Assembly (NCBI RefSeq): GCF_030253575.1
Contig: NC_080569.1
Location: 11,973,001 to 12,037,000 of the forward strand
DNA length: 64,000 nucleotides
Direction of reading: 5' to 3'
From: Rhododendron vialii
Taxonomy: Eukaryota > Streptophyta > Magnoliopsida > Ericales > Ericaceae
Notes under the pieces: model-generated
Database searches by the model: none
What the model was told of the DNA's origin: nothing
The model's input: only the letters and a program-made list of their open reading frames with translations
Program-made: the position numbers and the translations under genes
Shown here: positions 10,925 through 23,521 of the stretch, piece after piece
Numbering within the stretch: the first letter of the stretch is position 1
Layout: every line of letters begins with the position of its first letter

Positions 10925-12230
10925 GTAAATAAAACTAGGGATAATGATTTTGTGGATGCCTGTGTAGTCGAAAGGACAGAGTGAGGAGGAAATAATACGA
11001 CGATATTGAGATTAATTTTGTTTTCTCTTTGACTCAATTTTGTTTTGTCCAAACAATACACTAATTTTATCTATAATGCTTTGCAAGACATAAAACTGGT
11101 TCTCTAGAGGTTTGCCAGCAACATTATTTTCTCCAATGGTCTTGGGGATCCTTGGAGCAGTGGAGGGTAAATTAGACTCAACATTTTAAGTATTAGGAAA
11201 CGAAATTGAAAGATTCGCCTAGTTGACTTAGTTTAATCCATTTCTGATAATTTTTTCATCACAGGGTGTTGGAGGACTTATCAAACACTCATCTTGATGT
11301 TTATACCGCTAACAGTGTGTGATTCTTAGCCATCTTAATCTTCATACACAATCTTTATTTCATAACAAACATAAACAGGGAGAGGACAAGTTTCCAACAA
11401 AATATAAATCTGAAGCCAAAATTTCAACGGGAAATTTGGAAAATCTCTTAAAGTACTGCATTTGTATGTAGAGAACATGATTTTCAAAGTGAATGGAAGC
11501 AATTTTCCCACTTTCTCTCTAATAGCTGGACCCTGTAGTGCCCCAAGGCACTACACCCCCATTGTGCCCTAAATTGTGGGCCCTCTAGAGTTTATATTTG
11601 TGATCAGAACAGTTCGTCCATTTTTTCAGGCATGTTGAGAATATCATGTGTACATGCAAAAAATATATTAAGCGGACATTGAAAAACATATTTTTTTTGA
11701 AAGGCGACATTGAAAAACATATGATTGCGACACATTTGTCTCACAGTTTATTCTCTAAATCACATTGTCCATCCATTTTTGAAAAATAAATGGTATCCGA
11801 CCATATGGCTACCAATATGTAATCAATTTGATTTCTTGCATGAATGATCTACTCACCATTCTTGACAAAATTAATGAACGGTTTAGATAACCAACATACA
11901 TATATAATAGAGGGTCCACAACCGAAAGCACTATGGGAGTGTTATCCTTTGGGGCATTACGGGAACCCCAAGACCACTATGTGGACCGCCTTATACAAAA
12001 TCATGTCTCATTCCATTTCTAATTAGCTACAAGTACAATATGAAAAATCACTAGGTTTTTAATTTTTTTTAAAGATTTAAATTGTTATTTAATTCTATAG
12101 GATCTCATTGCTTGGATACTCTTGTGGCAACGAAAATTGATCCACAATGGTTGATAGATCACAAAAAAGTGGAGGTTAATCATTGAAGGATGGCTCAAAA
12201 CATACTATGTTGATCTTCTGACATAGTAGA

Positions 12231-13571
12231 TTAAAAAGCTATGGTACACAGGGCCCAAAGTTGGCGTACCCAACTTATGTATTTTGTGGCTTTTGTTATA
12301 TTAATTTTTAGTTTTTGTTATGCATAACTATGGTTCTAGTACGACTTCAAATATGTCCATTTTAAATCAATCAATCCATATACTATAAACAAATGTGTTT
12401 TTCCATCAAAACCATTCAAATCCTCAATCCTAATTTTTTAGATTTTTTAATTTTGAGAGAGAGAGAGAGAGAGAGAGACGTGGTGAGGGGGTGTGAATAT
12501 GGAGGAAAAATCGTTCCATACCCCTGGAGCACCGCCACTTTGTGCCTGAAACTCATTCTCCACCACATATATGTGTTACAATGCATAGAATAGGAGTAAT
12601 GCTAGCCATAATAAACACGGATCGAATTGAAAAAAAATATTAAATTATTTTTTTGGCCCGAGGGGGGCAGACATAAAAGAAGTATTTCCATGCACAAATG
12701 TACTCAATATATGGTGTAGCTTTGTGTTACGTTAATATATCAGAAAACATACTTATCGATATCCATTGGTGCTTATTTTTTACAGAACCCCATAAAAAAT
12801 TATTTAAAAATTTATGGGCATTTTTCTGTATATTGCAGGGACTGAAGTGGGTCCCACGCGACGTGCAGTGCACTTGTGCGGTGCAACCGCGCGGTGGTCC
12901 TAGACTTCTTGTTATGGATATGGCCATTGCATCGTGTGTGCGAGGCATGCAGCATATGCTGCTGTGGTGCCTTCGGATAAGGCTCGGGTGAAGGGACCAT
13001 GCTTTTTACAATTTGGGGATAGTTTGGGATTCAAAAGCAAAAAGTAAAGATACTTTCTATTTTCCGCCAAGGCCAGATATAAAACAGAGAATTGCGATTC
13101 ATGCCTTGTTTGTGAGGGGTCTCAAATATCTCACCAAAACAATTTAGGTGGTCATCCTTACGTGCGCATGAGCTTGACTTGTACGTATGTATCTCTTTTT
13201 ATGAATTTTTTCCCGCAAAGATTGTATTATTACCTTAGTAGATGGCTACAAGACCAAAGGGCCAAAAGGTTTTTTTTTTTTTTTTGGATCAGCCTGGGCT
13301 AGAAGCTAGGTCTTGCCTTGTATCCTTGTAAGTTATTTTTTCTAAACTCGGTCAATCTCTTCCATCGCTTGCTTACACACCTATGTAACATGTAACTTTT
13401 GGTCCTGATCACTCGTGTTTTGGTCGCATAAAAATTTAATGTATTTTTTGTTTATAAGAGTTCAATTCCGAATTTCAACAAGGTATGTTGATCCCATTTT
13501 TCCGTACGGTTACATACATTGGATGAGTTATAAGTTCCAGGTCTAAAGCCCTCGAATATGGATACTTTATA
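12231..13571. other. Intergenic DNA after pseudogene copy 1
   Basis: No gene is seen. 12365-12660 aligns with 35140-35420 downstream of copy 3: both contain a GA run, a GTGAATATGGAG-like word, CACATATATGTG or CACACATATGCC, and CATAGAAT followed by AATGCTAG. The small frame at 12698-12991 has no recognisable domain. Confidence 0.55.
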
Positions 13572-13857
13572 CTCCCTCCCGCTTTTTTTTAAGTGTTCCG
13601 CTTCGTAATTCCAACTTATTAAGAAAACATCATCATTACATATTTCACATCAACTTTTACTTACACTTTCCTTACTTATCTTCTATGTAGACATCATCAT
13701 TACACTTTTACTCACTAACTTTTCAAAATGGAATCTACTTTTATGGGCAAAATGGAAAATGTACCAATTTTTACTCACTAACTTTACAAAAATGAACACT
13801 TATTAAAGAACAGTCCAAAATAAAATACTAGACTTTAAAAAAAAAAGACGGAGGAAG
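13572..13857. mobile_element. Stowaway (Mariner-type) MITE
   Basis: 286 bp flanked by TA dinucleotides. The left end is CTCCCTCCCGC and the reverse-complemented right end is CTTCCTCCGTC, close to the CTCCCTCCGT consensus of plant Stowaway elements. It is non-coding. Confidence 0.8.
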
Positions 13858-13859
13858 TA

Positions 13860-14687
13860 AGTTTATAAACATATATAGTATTCCCATTAAGCAATGCAAT
13901 GAGGATAACAATGATGGGTATTTTGAGTAGAAGCAAAATGTCTGAAAACAATCACGTGATTGTGTATGAATAGAGAATATATATATGGACCAACAATGAT
14001 GATTAATGTGAATTGCTCCTATGGTCAATCATCTAATCTTTCAATCAACTAGCTATAGGGATGATAAAAAAAGGGGTAAATTCTTGGACACTCTAGCAGA
14101 TACATCCTTCACATATATATGACAATAAATATCTGTGATTTCTATGTGCATTCTCCAACATCTCATATTGGCAATTATCTATCCAAACACGACATGGAAT
14201 GTGCAAAAAATGACTTATATCTAAAAATTCATCATTTTTTAATATCTAAAAGTAATAATTATTATAAAAAAAACTCTACTTTCATTTATTTTGAATCAAA
14301 ATGACTTTGTTCAACCAATATTAGAAAAGTTGTTTTGCTCGAAAAGGATAAAATTTACTAATAACCCTTTATTTTTTACTCATTGAAAGAACTGTTTTGG
14401 TCAAAAAGAATAACTCTATTACTTCTATGTTAAAAAAAAGAAGAAGAAGAAGAAGAGAGAATTGAGAAGTTTTATTACTTATGTAATTGTCAAATAGGGT
14501 GAATTTGTCACTATAAGTCACTTTTGGCTGATTCCATCACGTGTTTAGTCAAACAGTTGTCGAATAAATAAACATTGAAACCAAAGAGGGTATACGGTCA
14601 CTTGTCATAGATGTGGGAGTATGTCATTGAAGAAAACCTTAGGGAGCGTTAGTGATGTTTAACCACAATTACCACCACCACCCACCC

Positions 14688-14738
<51 letters not shown>

Positions 14739-15989
14739 GAAAAAAAATCAACTTGCTATGTGGGGAGACTTGGCATTATCTAAGTATATAGTCAATAATG
14801 AGCGTGTGAAAGGAATAATGGGGCTCCAATTAGATATCATATCCCATCATCCTATGTAGATTTTGGATGATTGCACTTGCATAGCTCAAAAATTAAGGCC
14901 CGTATGCGGATTAAAAAAAAAAAGACTCTTCAGGTCGATCGTATGTCAAACTTCCAATTGTGTGGGTTTCTATGTTTGTTAGTCCAAAGGTTTTTATGAA
15001 TACCTTGTTGATTTTGATGATAACAATTATATTTTATTGAAGAAGAAATATAAAATTAATATTGTGATATTTGGTACTCATTTGAGTTAATGTTAATTTT
15101 GTAGGATTTGGTTGAAGTACACACGGACACATTGCTACACCAAATCACTGTCTCAATAGTCAAGATAAATTGAAAGGAGGAAGATTAAGGACAAATCTTC
15201 TCCTAACTTAATTGGCTAGAGAATGATTCAAATGAAAGAAATTATTGGTTCCATGATTTTGTGAGATTAAATTTCCAACGACTAGTGGAAATTCCCATGT
15301 TACAAAGGTCTTGCACATGCATTTCAGTGGAAAAATGGAAACTAGATAATTGATTGATTGGAGAATACTGAGGATGGGAAAAGTAGAAGCCCCATTTGAC
15401 TGTTGAAGAATGAAGCCCCATTTGACTGTTGACGATTAGTAGTCGTTGGAAAGAATAGGCTTCTTCCACAAATCAAGTAATCAGCTCCTTTATTGTTTCC
15501 AGAAATATCACCAACAGCTAGAGAATTTGGACCTCTTGCATGCGCACCTCACTGTTGCCTTCATTATCTTACACAAACTTCAGGCCGTATGCGGATAAAA
15601 AAAAAGAAGCCGTGAGATGTGCTTCAGGAATTAATTTGAGGTGTGCGCATAATAAAAAAAAATGAGAAAGGGACGACGAAAAGACTGAACAATCAAGTTG
15701 CGAATAACGTCGACCCGAGATAAAGGAATATAGGACCTCTTATTAAAAAGCTCTACGCAGTTGCACTTTTCTGCCCACTTTATAACATGGATGTATATGG
15801 TCCATATCATGTCGTACTCAACCTTTTAAACCGCACTTATCTTCGGTTGACTGGTGTGTTGCACGACAATGGCAAAATTGTCTGACCGAGTTTCATGATC
15901 TTTCAAAAATATTAGTACTTAATTGCATGGTGTATTCGATTATGTTTTATTTAATTAAGTCTTTTATGATACTCGATATTTTATATATA
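13860..15989. other. Gene-free intergenic stretch
   Basis: No open frame with a recognisable domain. It holds a long cytosine run (separate entry), a GAAGAAGAAG patch near 14440, and a 21-bp tandem pair GAAGCCCCATTTGACTGTTG at about 15388 and 15412. The word GGCC(C)GTATGCGGAT followed by a run of A occurs at 14897 and 15583, bracketing about 690 bp. Confidence 0.5.
14690..14731. repeat. Uninterrupted 42-base cytosine run
   Basis: A homopolymer of 42 C on the + strand, preceded by ACCACCACCCACCCAAC. Such a run is rare in plant DNA and hard to sequence exactly, so the length is uncertain. On the G strand it could form quadruplexes. Confidence 0.9.
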
Positions 15990-17400
15990 GGTAAGTATGT
16001 TCTTATTGTAGTCATAAAGGGCATATGTCCTTGTGTAGGTACGCAAGAATTGAGAAGTCTTCGATTAAATGGGGATGGGAAAGACGAATCTCTTTTGATA
16101 GAAAAATAGAACTAGAAGTCTTTACGAATGATTTCAAGGCCATTCCATGGGTGTTCGAAGATCCTTTCTTTTTTCTTGAACGGCGCAAAAAGGGATATTA
16201 TATAAATAAAGAAGAACAATAATACGAGAGCATGCTATTCAAGCTCAAAAGATTGACAAGAAATCAATCCGAACAATGCCCAACAGAGCCACCCTCAAAA
16301 GGATCCAACGAAACAGCACCAAAACCACAGGAAAACACTCCCACACACCCACAAACAAAGACACTCCCACCCCCCACTTAGGACAAGACACCTCCCCACC
16401 CAAAAACCAAAACACACCCTACCAAGGCCCCAACCCAAAAAGCAAGCCACTCTAGAATATGAGACTTGGAGAAAGCTTTCAGGACCCCACAAATTCTTCC
16501 AAATAGAAAACAATTGAAGTCCAAAAGCAAAGAAGCCAACCTGCAGCTTCAAAGGCAATAACTACCAAAAACTCAATGAATTAGAAGGCTAGGCCTATCC
16601 TGCCACTTCGAAGATCCTTTCTAGCTTGGATTATATATGTTAGGTATCGGGGAAATTTTCGGCTTTAAAAGGGACGTCTCTTTTGATGAATAGAATTCAT
16701 CCTCCAGAAAAGGTCTCTTAGCTAGTTTGAATGTTTCACCACTTAACCCTACCACTTTGTTATAATTGATCTCATATGGCTCATCTAAGCCACCCAAATT
16801 TACCAATCTTTATTTATTTTCTATGATAACTAGACATCCGGCGGGCACATAACATCCTACTATAAACCCGTAACAAGCTGGGGATCAAAAATTGAACGAG
16901 AAGTGTCGAGGCAACATTGAGTAGAATAACAAGATTTTTAGTTGGGAAATCGTTTGAGAACAAAATTGAAGGCATTTTCTTCTCCCAAAATGAATGAACA
17001 TAGTCACTTGTTCCACATGTACCATTAATCACCAGCCTATCGAGCCTCCTGTAAATCGAATACAATCTTACCTTGAAGAGATAGATTATTCAGTGTCCAC
17101 GGTCTTTTCCCTCCACATTAGGCCTAGGCACCACATGATGGTTGTTGCGCTTGGGCAAGGGCACCGAATTATGTTATCTTTCCTATACAACTAGTTTATC
17201 TTTCTTGATTGAAATTTCAAGCACCCATAATATTCAAGAGAGGATAACTCTACCGTCTGAGATTTTTCCACACTTGGAAAATCAAATCGTCGAGAGAATT
17301 ATCTTTCTTCATACCTGTGTTACTAGATTTTGATTGGAAATAAGATCTATCGTCGAGAGAATAACTATATCGTATATCTGGGATTTTTCCACGCTTAAAC
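15990..17400. other. Unrecognised coding-like remnants
   Basis: Two short frames look protein-like rather than random: 16025-16222 on the + strand, and 16621-16806 on the minus strand (61 aa, with FKLAKRPFLEDEF). A minus-strand reading would continue across the LINE insertion site. I do not recognise a family and no complete gene is present. Near 17230-17400 a block of about 60 bp is partly repeated (words CGAGAGAATTA and GAGATTTTTCCACAC). Best described as a decayed gene or element fragment of unknown origin. Confidence 0.35.
16154..16622 (-). mobile_element. 5'-truncated LINE copy with 16-bp TSD
   Basis: The 16-base word TTCGAAGATCCTTTCT occurs at 16154-16169 and again at 16607-16622, flanking 437 bp (16170-16606). 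Read on the minus strand the insert is G/T-rich and ends ATATCCCTTTTTGCGCCGTTC followed by a short A tail; a GCCGTTC-A(n) end is typical of plant L1-type LINE 3' ends. A long exact direct repeat plus a terminal A tract is the signature of target-primed insertion. It has no reverse transcriptase, so it is a 3'-end fragment. Confidence 0.75.
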
Positions 17401-17631
17401 CCCACGGGCCTGACTTCATTACTTCATCTAGAACATGCATGTTTTGTGCGTGCTTGGAAACCAGATGAAAGATCTGTTAGTAAAACTCTGAGTGCACCAG
17501 TCAATGAGATCTATTTTGAACGGTCAAAAAGAGAGAAAAATAAGGGGGAGAGCATAGTTTTCCCTAACTTCTTACCTAAAAAAAACAATTTTCCTTATAA
17601 TAGGAATAGACCGAAAATCTGTTAGTAAAAC

Positions 17632-17718
17632 TCTGGGCACTTGTTGCCTTTCTCCTTGATCCCGGTAGTCTTTGCTATCGTTTTATTAATATTTTTTTTT
17701 ATGCCATTCAAAAAAATA
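17632..17718 (+). mobile_element. Probable LINE 3' tail
   Basis: A short stretch ending ATGCCATTC followed by seven A, preceded by GTCTTTGCTATCGTTTTATT, which resembles plant L1 3' untranslated ends. A word of about 20 bp (CTGTTAGTAAAACTCTG) occurs at 17475 and again at 17620 just before it, but it does not clearly flank the unit, so no target duplication is claimed. Confidence 0.4.
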
Positions 17719-18420
17719 GACTATGTCAAAGGAGTCAGGATTTCAATTCGTAAGTGACACCCAAAATAAATATAAATTGTATATATATAAAAATAAAAAT
17801 AAAAAGGTACGCGTGTTCTAAGGTTACTTATTGCTGATACCAAAAAAATAAATATTTTCATAGGTAAATCATCTATCAACAAATCTATATCTGAAAAAAT
17901 ACATGTGTTCTAAGGTTAACTATGTATAATACCCCCAAAAAATACATGTTTTTATAGGTTATTACCTAAATGGGGTAAATTCTAAAAATGGTCCCTCTAG
18001 TTTCAACCGAGTCTCAGTTTTGACCACTAGTATCAATTGCAACACGTTTAACCCTGGAGTTGGTTTACATACTTATTAAATCCAATAGGTAATTTTTGAC
18101 TCCCAAATACTGTAGATCGAAAAAACTGACTAATGAAGGGCAATTTTGATAGAGTACACTGAGATGGTGTTCAAACTTCACTAATTTCAACTAACAAAGT
18201 TGACTTTCGCCTGAAAAAAAAAAAACCAATATCCGATCAATTAATATTCGTGATTTTTTTCCCAGTAAAATATATAATTCAGAAGAATGGCCACAGCTCC
18301 TGCCAATCGTATTGTGCATGCAACCGAATTTCCGCCATCTAATTTTGAGAATATATAGAAGCTTCTCATTTACTACTAATTAATTTAAAAGTTGCTTTTG
18401 ATGTACACTTTATATCAAAG
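17719..18420. other. Gene-free AT-rich spacer
   Basis: No gene or named element. A word of about 20 bp around CATGTGTTCTAAGGTTA recurs loosely (17810, 17903). From about 18420 the sequence begins to match the upstream block of the other S28 copies (CTCACGCATTACACT, AATTATGGCGAAGC). Confidence 0.5.
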
Positions 18421-18958
18421 GAAATTTAACTTGCTCACGCATTACACTTGGGAACAAAATTAATTTCCTTGTTGCTTCCAATTATGGCGAAGCCATCACA
18501 ACAGAGGGGCCACTAAAACCTTGTGGTCACAGAATAAACCCCCATCTGCGAGGCTTCTCTTGCTGGAAGGTTAGTTTCTATTTTCGAACTCTGTTCTTAG
18601 ACTTGCTGCTATCTTTATTTGAATTTCTGAAGCACCGCAAAAAAAATAAAATAAATAAAAAGCCAACTTACCCGTTCAACTTGAGGATTATTGGATTATG
18701 AAGATAATCGAGAAACGAAAAAAACAAGAAGACACCGAATTAGGCTTCACAAGCCCAACAACGACTCGAGATATTTACCTGATCTTCCCAGATTTTCCCA
18801 CCTTTTTCTGTCCAAGGCTATCCTATCCCCTTTCCCCTGTTTCTTCTTGTGGTTTGTTCTCACTGAAAAATACTACTGACTTACCAAAACAATGATTCCA
18901 AATATTACTACCACTTACTGCCCCTCGGATGAAGTCCATTCGTACTTGACGGCGAAGT

Positions 18959-18966
18959 ATATAAAA
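18959..18966 (+). promoter_or_regulatory. TATA box of S28 copy 2
   Basis: TATATAAA 48 bp upstream of the ATG at 19007. This is closer than in copies 1, 3 and 4 (about 91 bp), and the surrounding leader differs, so copy 2 has a distinct core promoter and a shorter leader. Confidence 0.7.
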
Positions 18967-19006
18967 AGTCTGTGTCTCCCATGATAATTCCTCAGACCTC
19001 ACAGCC

Positions 19007-21871
19007 ATGAACTCTCTCACTCTCTCTCTTCCCTTACAATTACTTTCTCTCTCTCTCCTAATCCTCTCAACCTCTTCCTCAGCATCTCCCCACAAAATTC
19101 CAAGGCTCAGTGTACTCCATGAAACAATCATTAGAGACCTTTCTTACTATAATACCATCTTCTCAGCCTCTGCTGCTTCAGAGCACTTGGAAACCTTCTT
19201 TTACACCCAAACACTTGATCACTTCAACTACAAACCAGAGAGCTACGCCACTTTTCAGCAAAGATATGTGATCAATTCCAAATATTGGGGTGGTGCAAAT
19301 GAGAATGCTCCAATTTTCGTTTATCTTGGTGCAGAGGCTGCGATTGATGGTGATCTTTCTATCATTGGGTTTCTCCCCGATAATGCCCCTCATTTCAAAG
19401 CCCTCCAAGTTTACATAGAGGTATAACCAGAGCCCAATTCTAATTGGAATTCCAGTGTTTGAAAGACTGATCAAGATATTAAAGTAGGAAACTCTTCTCT
19501 TTTCTTTTCTTTTCTTTTTTATACCAGCACCGCTTCTACGGACAGTCGATTCCATTTATGTTGATGGAGGAGGTGGTGAAAAACGAAAGCACTCGTGGCT
19601 ATTTCAATTCGGCCCAGGCTATTGCGGATTATGCAGAGGTGATCATATATTTGAAGCAAAAATTGTCTGCGCGTGATTCTCCGGTTATTGTTGTTGGAGG
19701 ATCTTATGGAGGAAGTGAGTACAACTACAACAATTCAATAAGAAATATTATGTATACGTATTTCATATTAGGATATTTAATTATCACTTTCACGACTTTA
19801 CTTGAACTAGCTTGCTTTCTTGTTGTACAGTGCTAGCCTCATGGTTCCGGCTAAAATATCCCCATATTGCCCTCGGGGCTCTGGCCTCATCAGCTCCTAT
19901 CCTTTACTTTGATGACATCACTCCAGAAAATGGATACTATTCACTTGCCACCAAGGATTTCAAAGTAACTATTTCTAAACATCATACTTTATGCCATTTT
20001 GTCATTCTAAAATCAACCATAAGCGAATTTTTATTTTTATTTTTATGGGATACTTTTGCAGGAAGTAAGTGAGACTTGCTACGAAACAATACAAAAGTCG
20101 TGGTCCGAAATCGATAGAGTCGCTTCCAATCCCCACGGTCTCTCAATCTTGAGCCAAAAATTCAAGACTTGCTCGTAAATTGCACATTTCTAGCTACCCT
20201 TGTCGTAAATTTACTTGTTTTAAAACGCTTTAATTACTGCTTATCCAACTGTTTTGTCCTAATTTTTTCAGGCACTTGAACAATTCTGAGGAACTCAAGG
20301 ACTACTTGGAAACAATGTACGCCGTTGCAGCTCAATATGATCATCCACCGTTGTATCCTGTTACACTGGTCTGCGGGGGAATCGATGGAGCAAACGAAGG
20401 AACTGACATTCTTGACCGGATATTCGCAGGCCTTGTTGCCTATAGACCGAACCGTACATGTTATCATGTTGACGAAAACAAGGTTCCTTCGGAAACAGAG
20501 ATAGGATGGGGTTGGCAAGTAAGTTTACATAGTTATCCTTGTGAGTGATCTTGTTTTTTTTTTTAAATTTAATTAATGAATTACTTATGTGTAGAGATGT
20601 AGTGAGATGGTATTACCCATTGGCCGGGGCATCGACGACACCATGTTTCCACCAGCACCTTTCAATCTAACGCAATACATCATGAATTGCAGAAGTTTGT
20701 ACGGCGTCCCACCACGTCCCCACTGGGTCACAACCTACTATGGAGGTCATGTAAGTCATTTGTTAGATTGTGCTATTTAATCACACGTCTACCTTGGTTG
20801 GTCGCCTTTTGTATAATTTTTAAGCGTCGAACTGTCGATCAATTGGTCAAATTTTGTCGTAGACCAGCATTAATTAGTCATCCTTCTTTATATGAATTTT
20901 CGTTGTTTGTTTATTTCAGTTTGGCAGAGGATTATTGTTTCTTTGGTTGGTTTGTACTGAGTTTGATTTAGTTGTAGGGGACTTCCCGTTATGGGTGTAG
21001 TGTCCCTTTCTGAATCTTTGAATGATATTTTCTATCGCTTGGTTAATATTGTACGTTGGAAAAAAAAACTTCTTCCGTCATGTATGGAGATGGCAATCAA
21101 ACTTGGAATTGTGATTTTCTTGATGCACTTGAGAAAAAGGGAAAAAGATGAGGAATAATCAGTGAGGAGAATAATTTCATTTTCAATTTAAGTATTTTCT
21201 ATCCTCTCATCAATATATACAGTATTTATTTTCATAAATTCTTTACCCAAAGACAACACTAACTTTCTCTATATTCCATTTGCAGGACATAAAATTGGTT
21301 CTCCATAGGTTTGCTAGCAACATCATTTTCTCCAATGGTCTTAGAGATCCTTACAGCAGTGGAGGGTAAACCAAACTCAAACAAATTTTAATACTATTAG
21401 GAAAACAAACTGAAAGATTCCTAGTTGATCTACTTTTAAGCTTATTCTAATTATTTTTATTATAGGGTATTGGAGGACTTATCGGACACTCTTCTCGCGG
21501 TTCATACCGCTAAAGGTATGTGCTCCTCGGCCATCTTTAACCTTTATAAACAAATTTGATTCAGAATTTTGTATCCAAAAAAATGATTGGTAAATTGAGA
21601 AAAATTTCTTAAACTGCTTGGAGGTCAAAGTGTAATTTTCAAAACTAAACTGGAGTAATTTACTAGACGCCCTACTTAAAACCGTGTCTCACCCCATTAA
21701 CCGTGTCTTAATTTTCAGAATTCTGTTAATTTTGCAGGATCCCATTGCTTGGATATTCTTACGGCGAAGGAAACCGATCCACAATGGTTGATCAAGCAAA
21801 GAAAGGTGGAGGTCAAGATCATTGACGGATGGATCAGAAAGTACTACGCTGATCTTCTTGCTTTGACATAG
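19007..21871 (+). CDS. Serine carboxypeptidase S28, Pro-X carboxypeptidase-like (copy 2)
   Basis: Nine exons: 19007-19420, 19528-19714, 19831-19964, 20062-20174, 20272-20518, 20595-20750, 21286-21365, 21466-21515 and 21738-21871. All introns are GT-AG and the frame closes at TAG to give 504 aa. Family S28 enzymes (animal PRCP, plant homologues) remove a C-terminal residue after proline and work in the vacuole/lysosome or secretory path. A hydrophobic N-terminal signal (residues about 6-24) is followed by [22 protein letters not shown] and FQQRYVIN. Catalytic residues inferred from motifs are Ser197 in GGSYGG, Asp438 in [12 protein letters not shown] and His463 in GSHCLDI. The length matches the family (about 490-510 aa). 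It is the most diverged of the four copies, with the fewest insertions and the shortest introns. The start is the first ATG after the TATA box and precedes the signal peptide. The substrate is not known. Confidence 0.93.
20955..21075 (+). mobile_element. Probable LINE/retroposon tail in copy 2 intron 6
   Basis: The text ATCTTTGAATGATATTTTC, TATCGCTTGGTTAATATTGT and a run of eight A is a 3'-UTR-like retroposon end. Intron 6 is longer here than needed and this part has no match in the other copies. No target duplication was found. Confidence 0.4.
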
Positions 21872-22805
21872 TAGATACATAATGGAGTAATAGTTGAAGG
21901 AACACTCCAAGTTGTAAAAGCAGAATAATCATAAGCAAGCAGAGCATATGCTTCAAATGCTCTCACTTGCCTTGTTCCTCTTTGTTTATGTCATTGAACC
22001 TTGACCATTTTGGTGGAAATAATTGTATTTCGAGTCTTAAGAATGTGGCAAATGAATGGCCAAAACTCCCATTGCGGGCAGAAATCATCGCTGGCTCCTT
22101 TAACACCGTATAGCTAGGATACTAGCACTGTTTTCGTTGTGTACGTCCTCTGTTTTGTTCCGACTAGGCCTGTCGCGTCCCTCAAGAACCAATACGAAAC
22201 TTCCAGTCTTGTGATCGAGTCGATGATTGCAGATAAAGAATGGTATGTATAAATTTGTTAAAAGACAATTGCAGTGGTGAAACTCAACGATCTGAGAATA
22301 TGATTCCTGGTTGGATACATCATCAGAAATTACATTCCTATTCCTGTTTCTTGACTTTCTTCGAAACGTGAGAATCCAAGAAGCATGGCATCACATTCCT
22401 ATTGTTGTCGCTTCCAAACATCGGAATCATGGAAGTATGGCATCATATTCTCATTCCTTCTCAAGATTCCTACCATCCAAATTGCGCCTAAGGCAAATTT
22501 GGCTTTTCGAATTGAAATTCTCAAGCCCCGAGTCCAAGAGTATGACCGGCGACCGTGAACAATGTAAAAGTCCACGGAATACGAAGCCTTGAACGAAAAT
22601 AATATAATTGGTTTTGCTAACCTCCATCCACTGGACGGTGGATAATTTACTAATAAGTTCAAACAAGTTCAGATATAATGCATATTTCACAGATATTAAT
22701 ATACTTTCACAAATATTAATACACTTTTTATAAATATCAATTCACGTTTTACCTATTATCTTACACTCTTTGGGCTGAAATTAGAATAATCCTAATATAA
22801 ACATT
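21872..22805. other. 3' flank of copy 2, no second gene
   Basis: Contains the 3' untranslated region of copy 2 (AATAATTGTATTT near 22018 may serve as a weak polyadenylation region). The part 22486-22600 resembles 36342-36470: both carry TCAAGCCCC(G/A)AGTC followed by GAGTATGA and GTGAAC. No further gene is recognised. Confidence 0.5.
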
Positions 22806-23371
22806 AAGGCTCTGTTTGGAAAAGTTTTTATTTTTTATTTTTGTTTCCTATATTTTTTGAAACAAACACCAAAAACATATATGTGTTACTATTTTTGTTT
22901 ACAAAATACATAATCAATTTCACTAGTATATGAAAATTCTAAAAACATAAAGGCTTTGTTTGGAAAAGTTTTTATTTTCAATTTTTTGTTTTTATTTCCG
23001 ATATTTTTTGAAATAGACATTATAAACATGTTTGTGTTACTTTTTTTGTTTACAAAATACATAATCAATTCCACTAGTTTATGAAAATTCTAGATACACA
23101 AAAATTGCATTTTCATTTGTTTTGAAGACACTTTCGGCAACCCAAAAAATAAATAAAAAACTATTACGGTCACCAAATATTTTTTTAATAAATAAACAAA
23201 AACTTATTTCTTGTTTTTCATAGACTAAAAATAAAAAAACTGGCAATTTTACCAAAAAGAGCCAAAATTTGTGTTTTCATTTGTTTTGAAAACACTTTTG
23301 GCAGCCCAAAAAATAAATAAACAAAAACGCATTTAAAAAACTGGAAAACTTTAATTACCAAACAGAGCCTT
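22806..23371. mobile_element. MITE with AAGGCTCTGTTTGG ends
   Basis: About 566 bp with terminal inverted repeats AAGGCTCTGTTTGGAAAAGT and, reverse-complemented from the right, AAGGCTCTGTTTGGTAAT. An internal unit of about 140 bp is tandemly duplicated (22808-22947 and 22950-23095). It is A/T-rich and non-coding. I could not define a target duplication, so the superfamily (hAT or Harbinger) is open. Confidence 0.65.
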
Positions 23372-23521
23372 CAAACTCCAAATGGCGCAAGTTGGACACA
23401 AACATCCATAGCCTCCAAACTCCAAATTTAACAATGAAAATGCTAATTGTTAGCCCTCTGGTTTTTAGATTTTTTTTTTTTTTTTACAATAATAAACCGT
23501 TTGTTCTCAAAATTTTATCTT

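Larger units (their letters stand above)
2064..12230 (+). pseudogene. S28 Pro-X carboxypeptidase-like pseudogene (copy 1)
   Basis: This is a decayed paralogue of copies 2-4. Exon equivalents are 2064-2465, 2563-~2750, 3074-3207, 3303-3415, 3511-~3749, 8951-9098, 11087-11166, 11265-11314 and 12101-~12226. Exon 1 is intact, with a signal peptide and the FKQRYVIN block. Exon 2 has 7-nt and 1-nt deletions and then a stop at 2701-2703, upstream of an out-of-frame GGSYGG. Exon 5 has a 1-nt and a 13-nt deletion. Exon 6 lost 8 nt. The acceptor before exon 7 changed from CAG-GAC to CAAGAC. Exon 9 lost 2 nt, giving a TGA at 12184-12186. Introns 5 and 6 are swollen by insertions. A full peptidase cannot be made; a truncated product ending in exon 2 is the most that could be translated. 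Exons 3 and 4 remain open and splice-competent, so decay appears uneven. Confidence 0.93.

Noticed and set aside
14690..14731. Telomere- or centromere-type satellite
   Set aside because: It is a pure homopolymer without a repeating unit, and no telomeric TTTAGGG tracts were seen anywhere.
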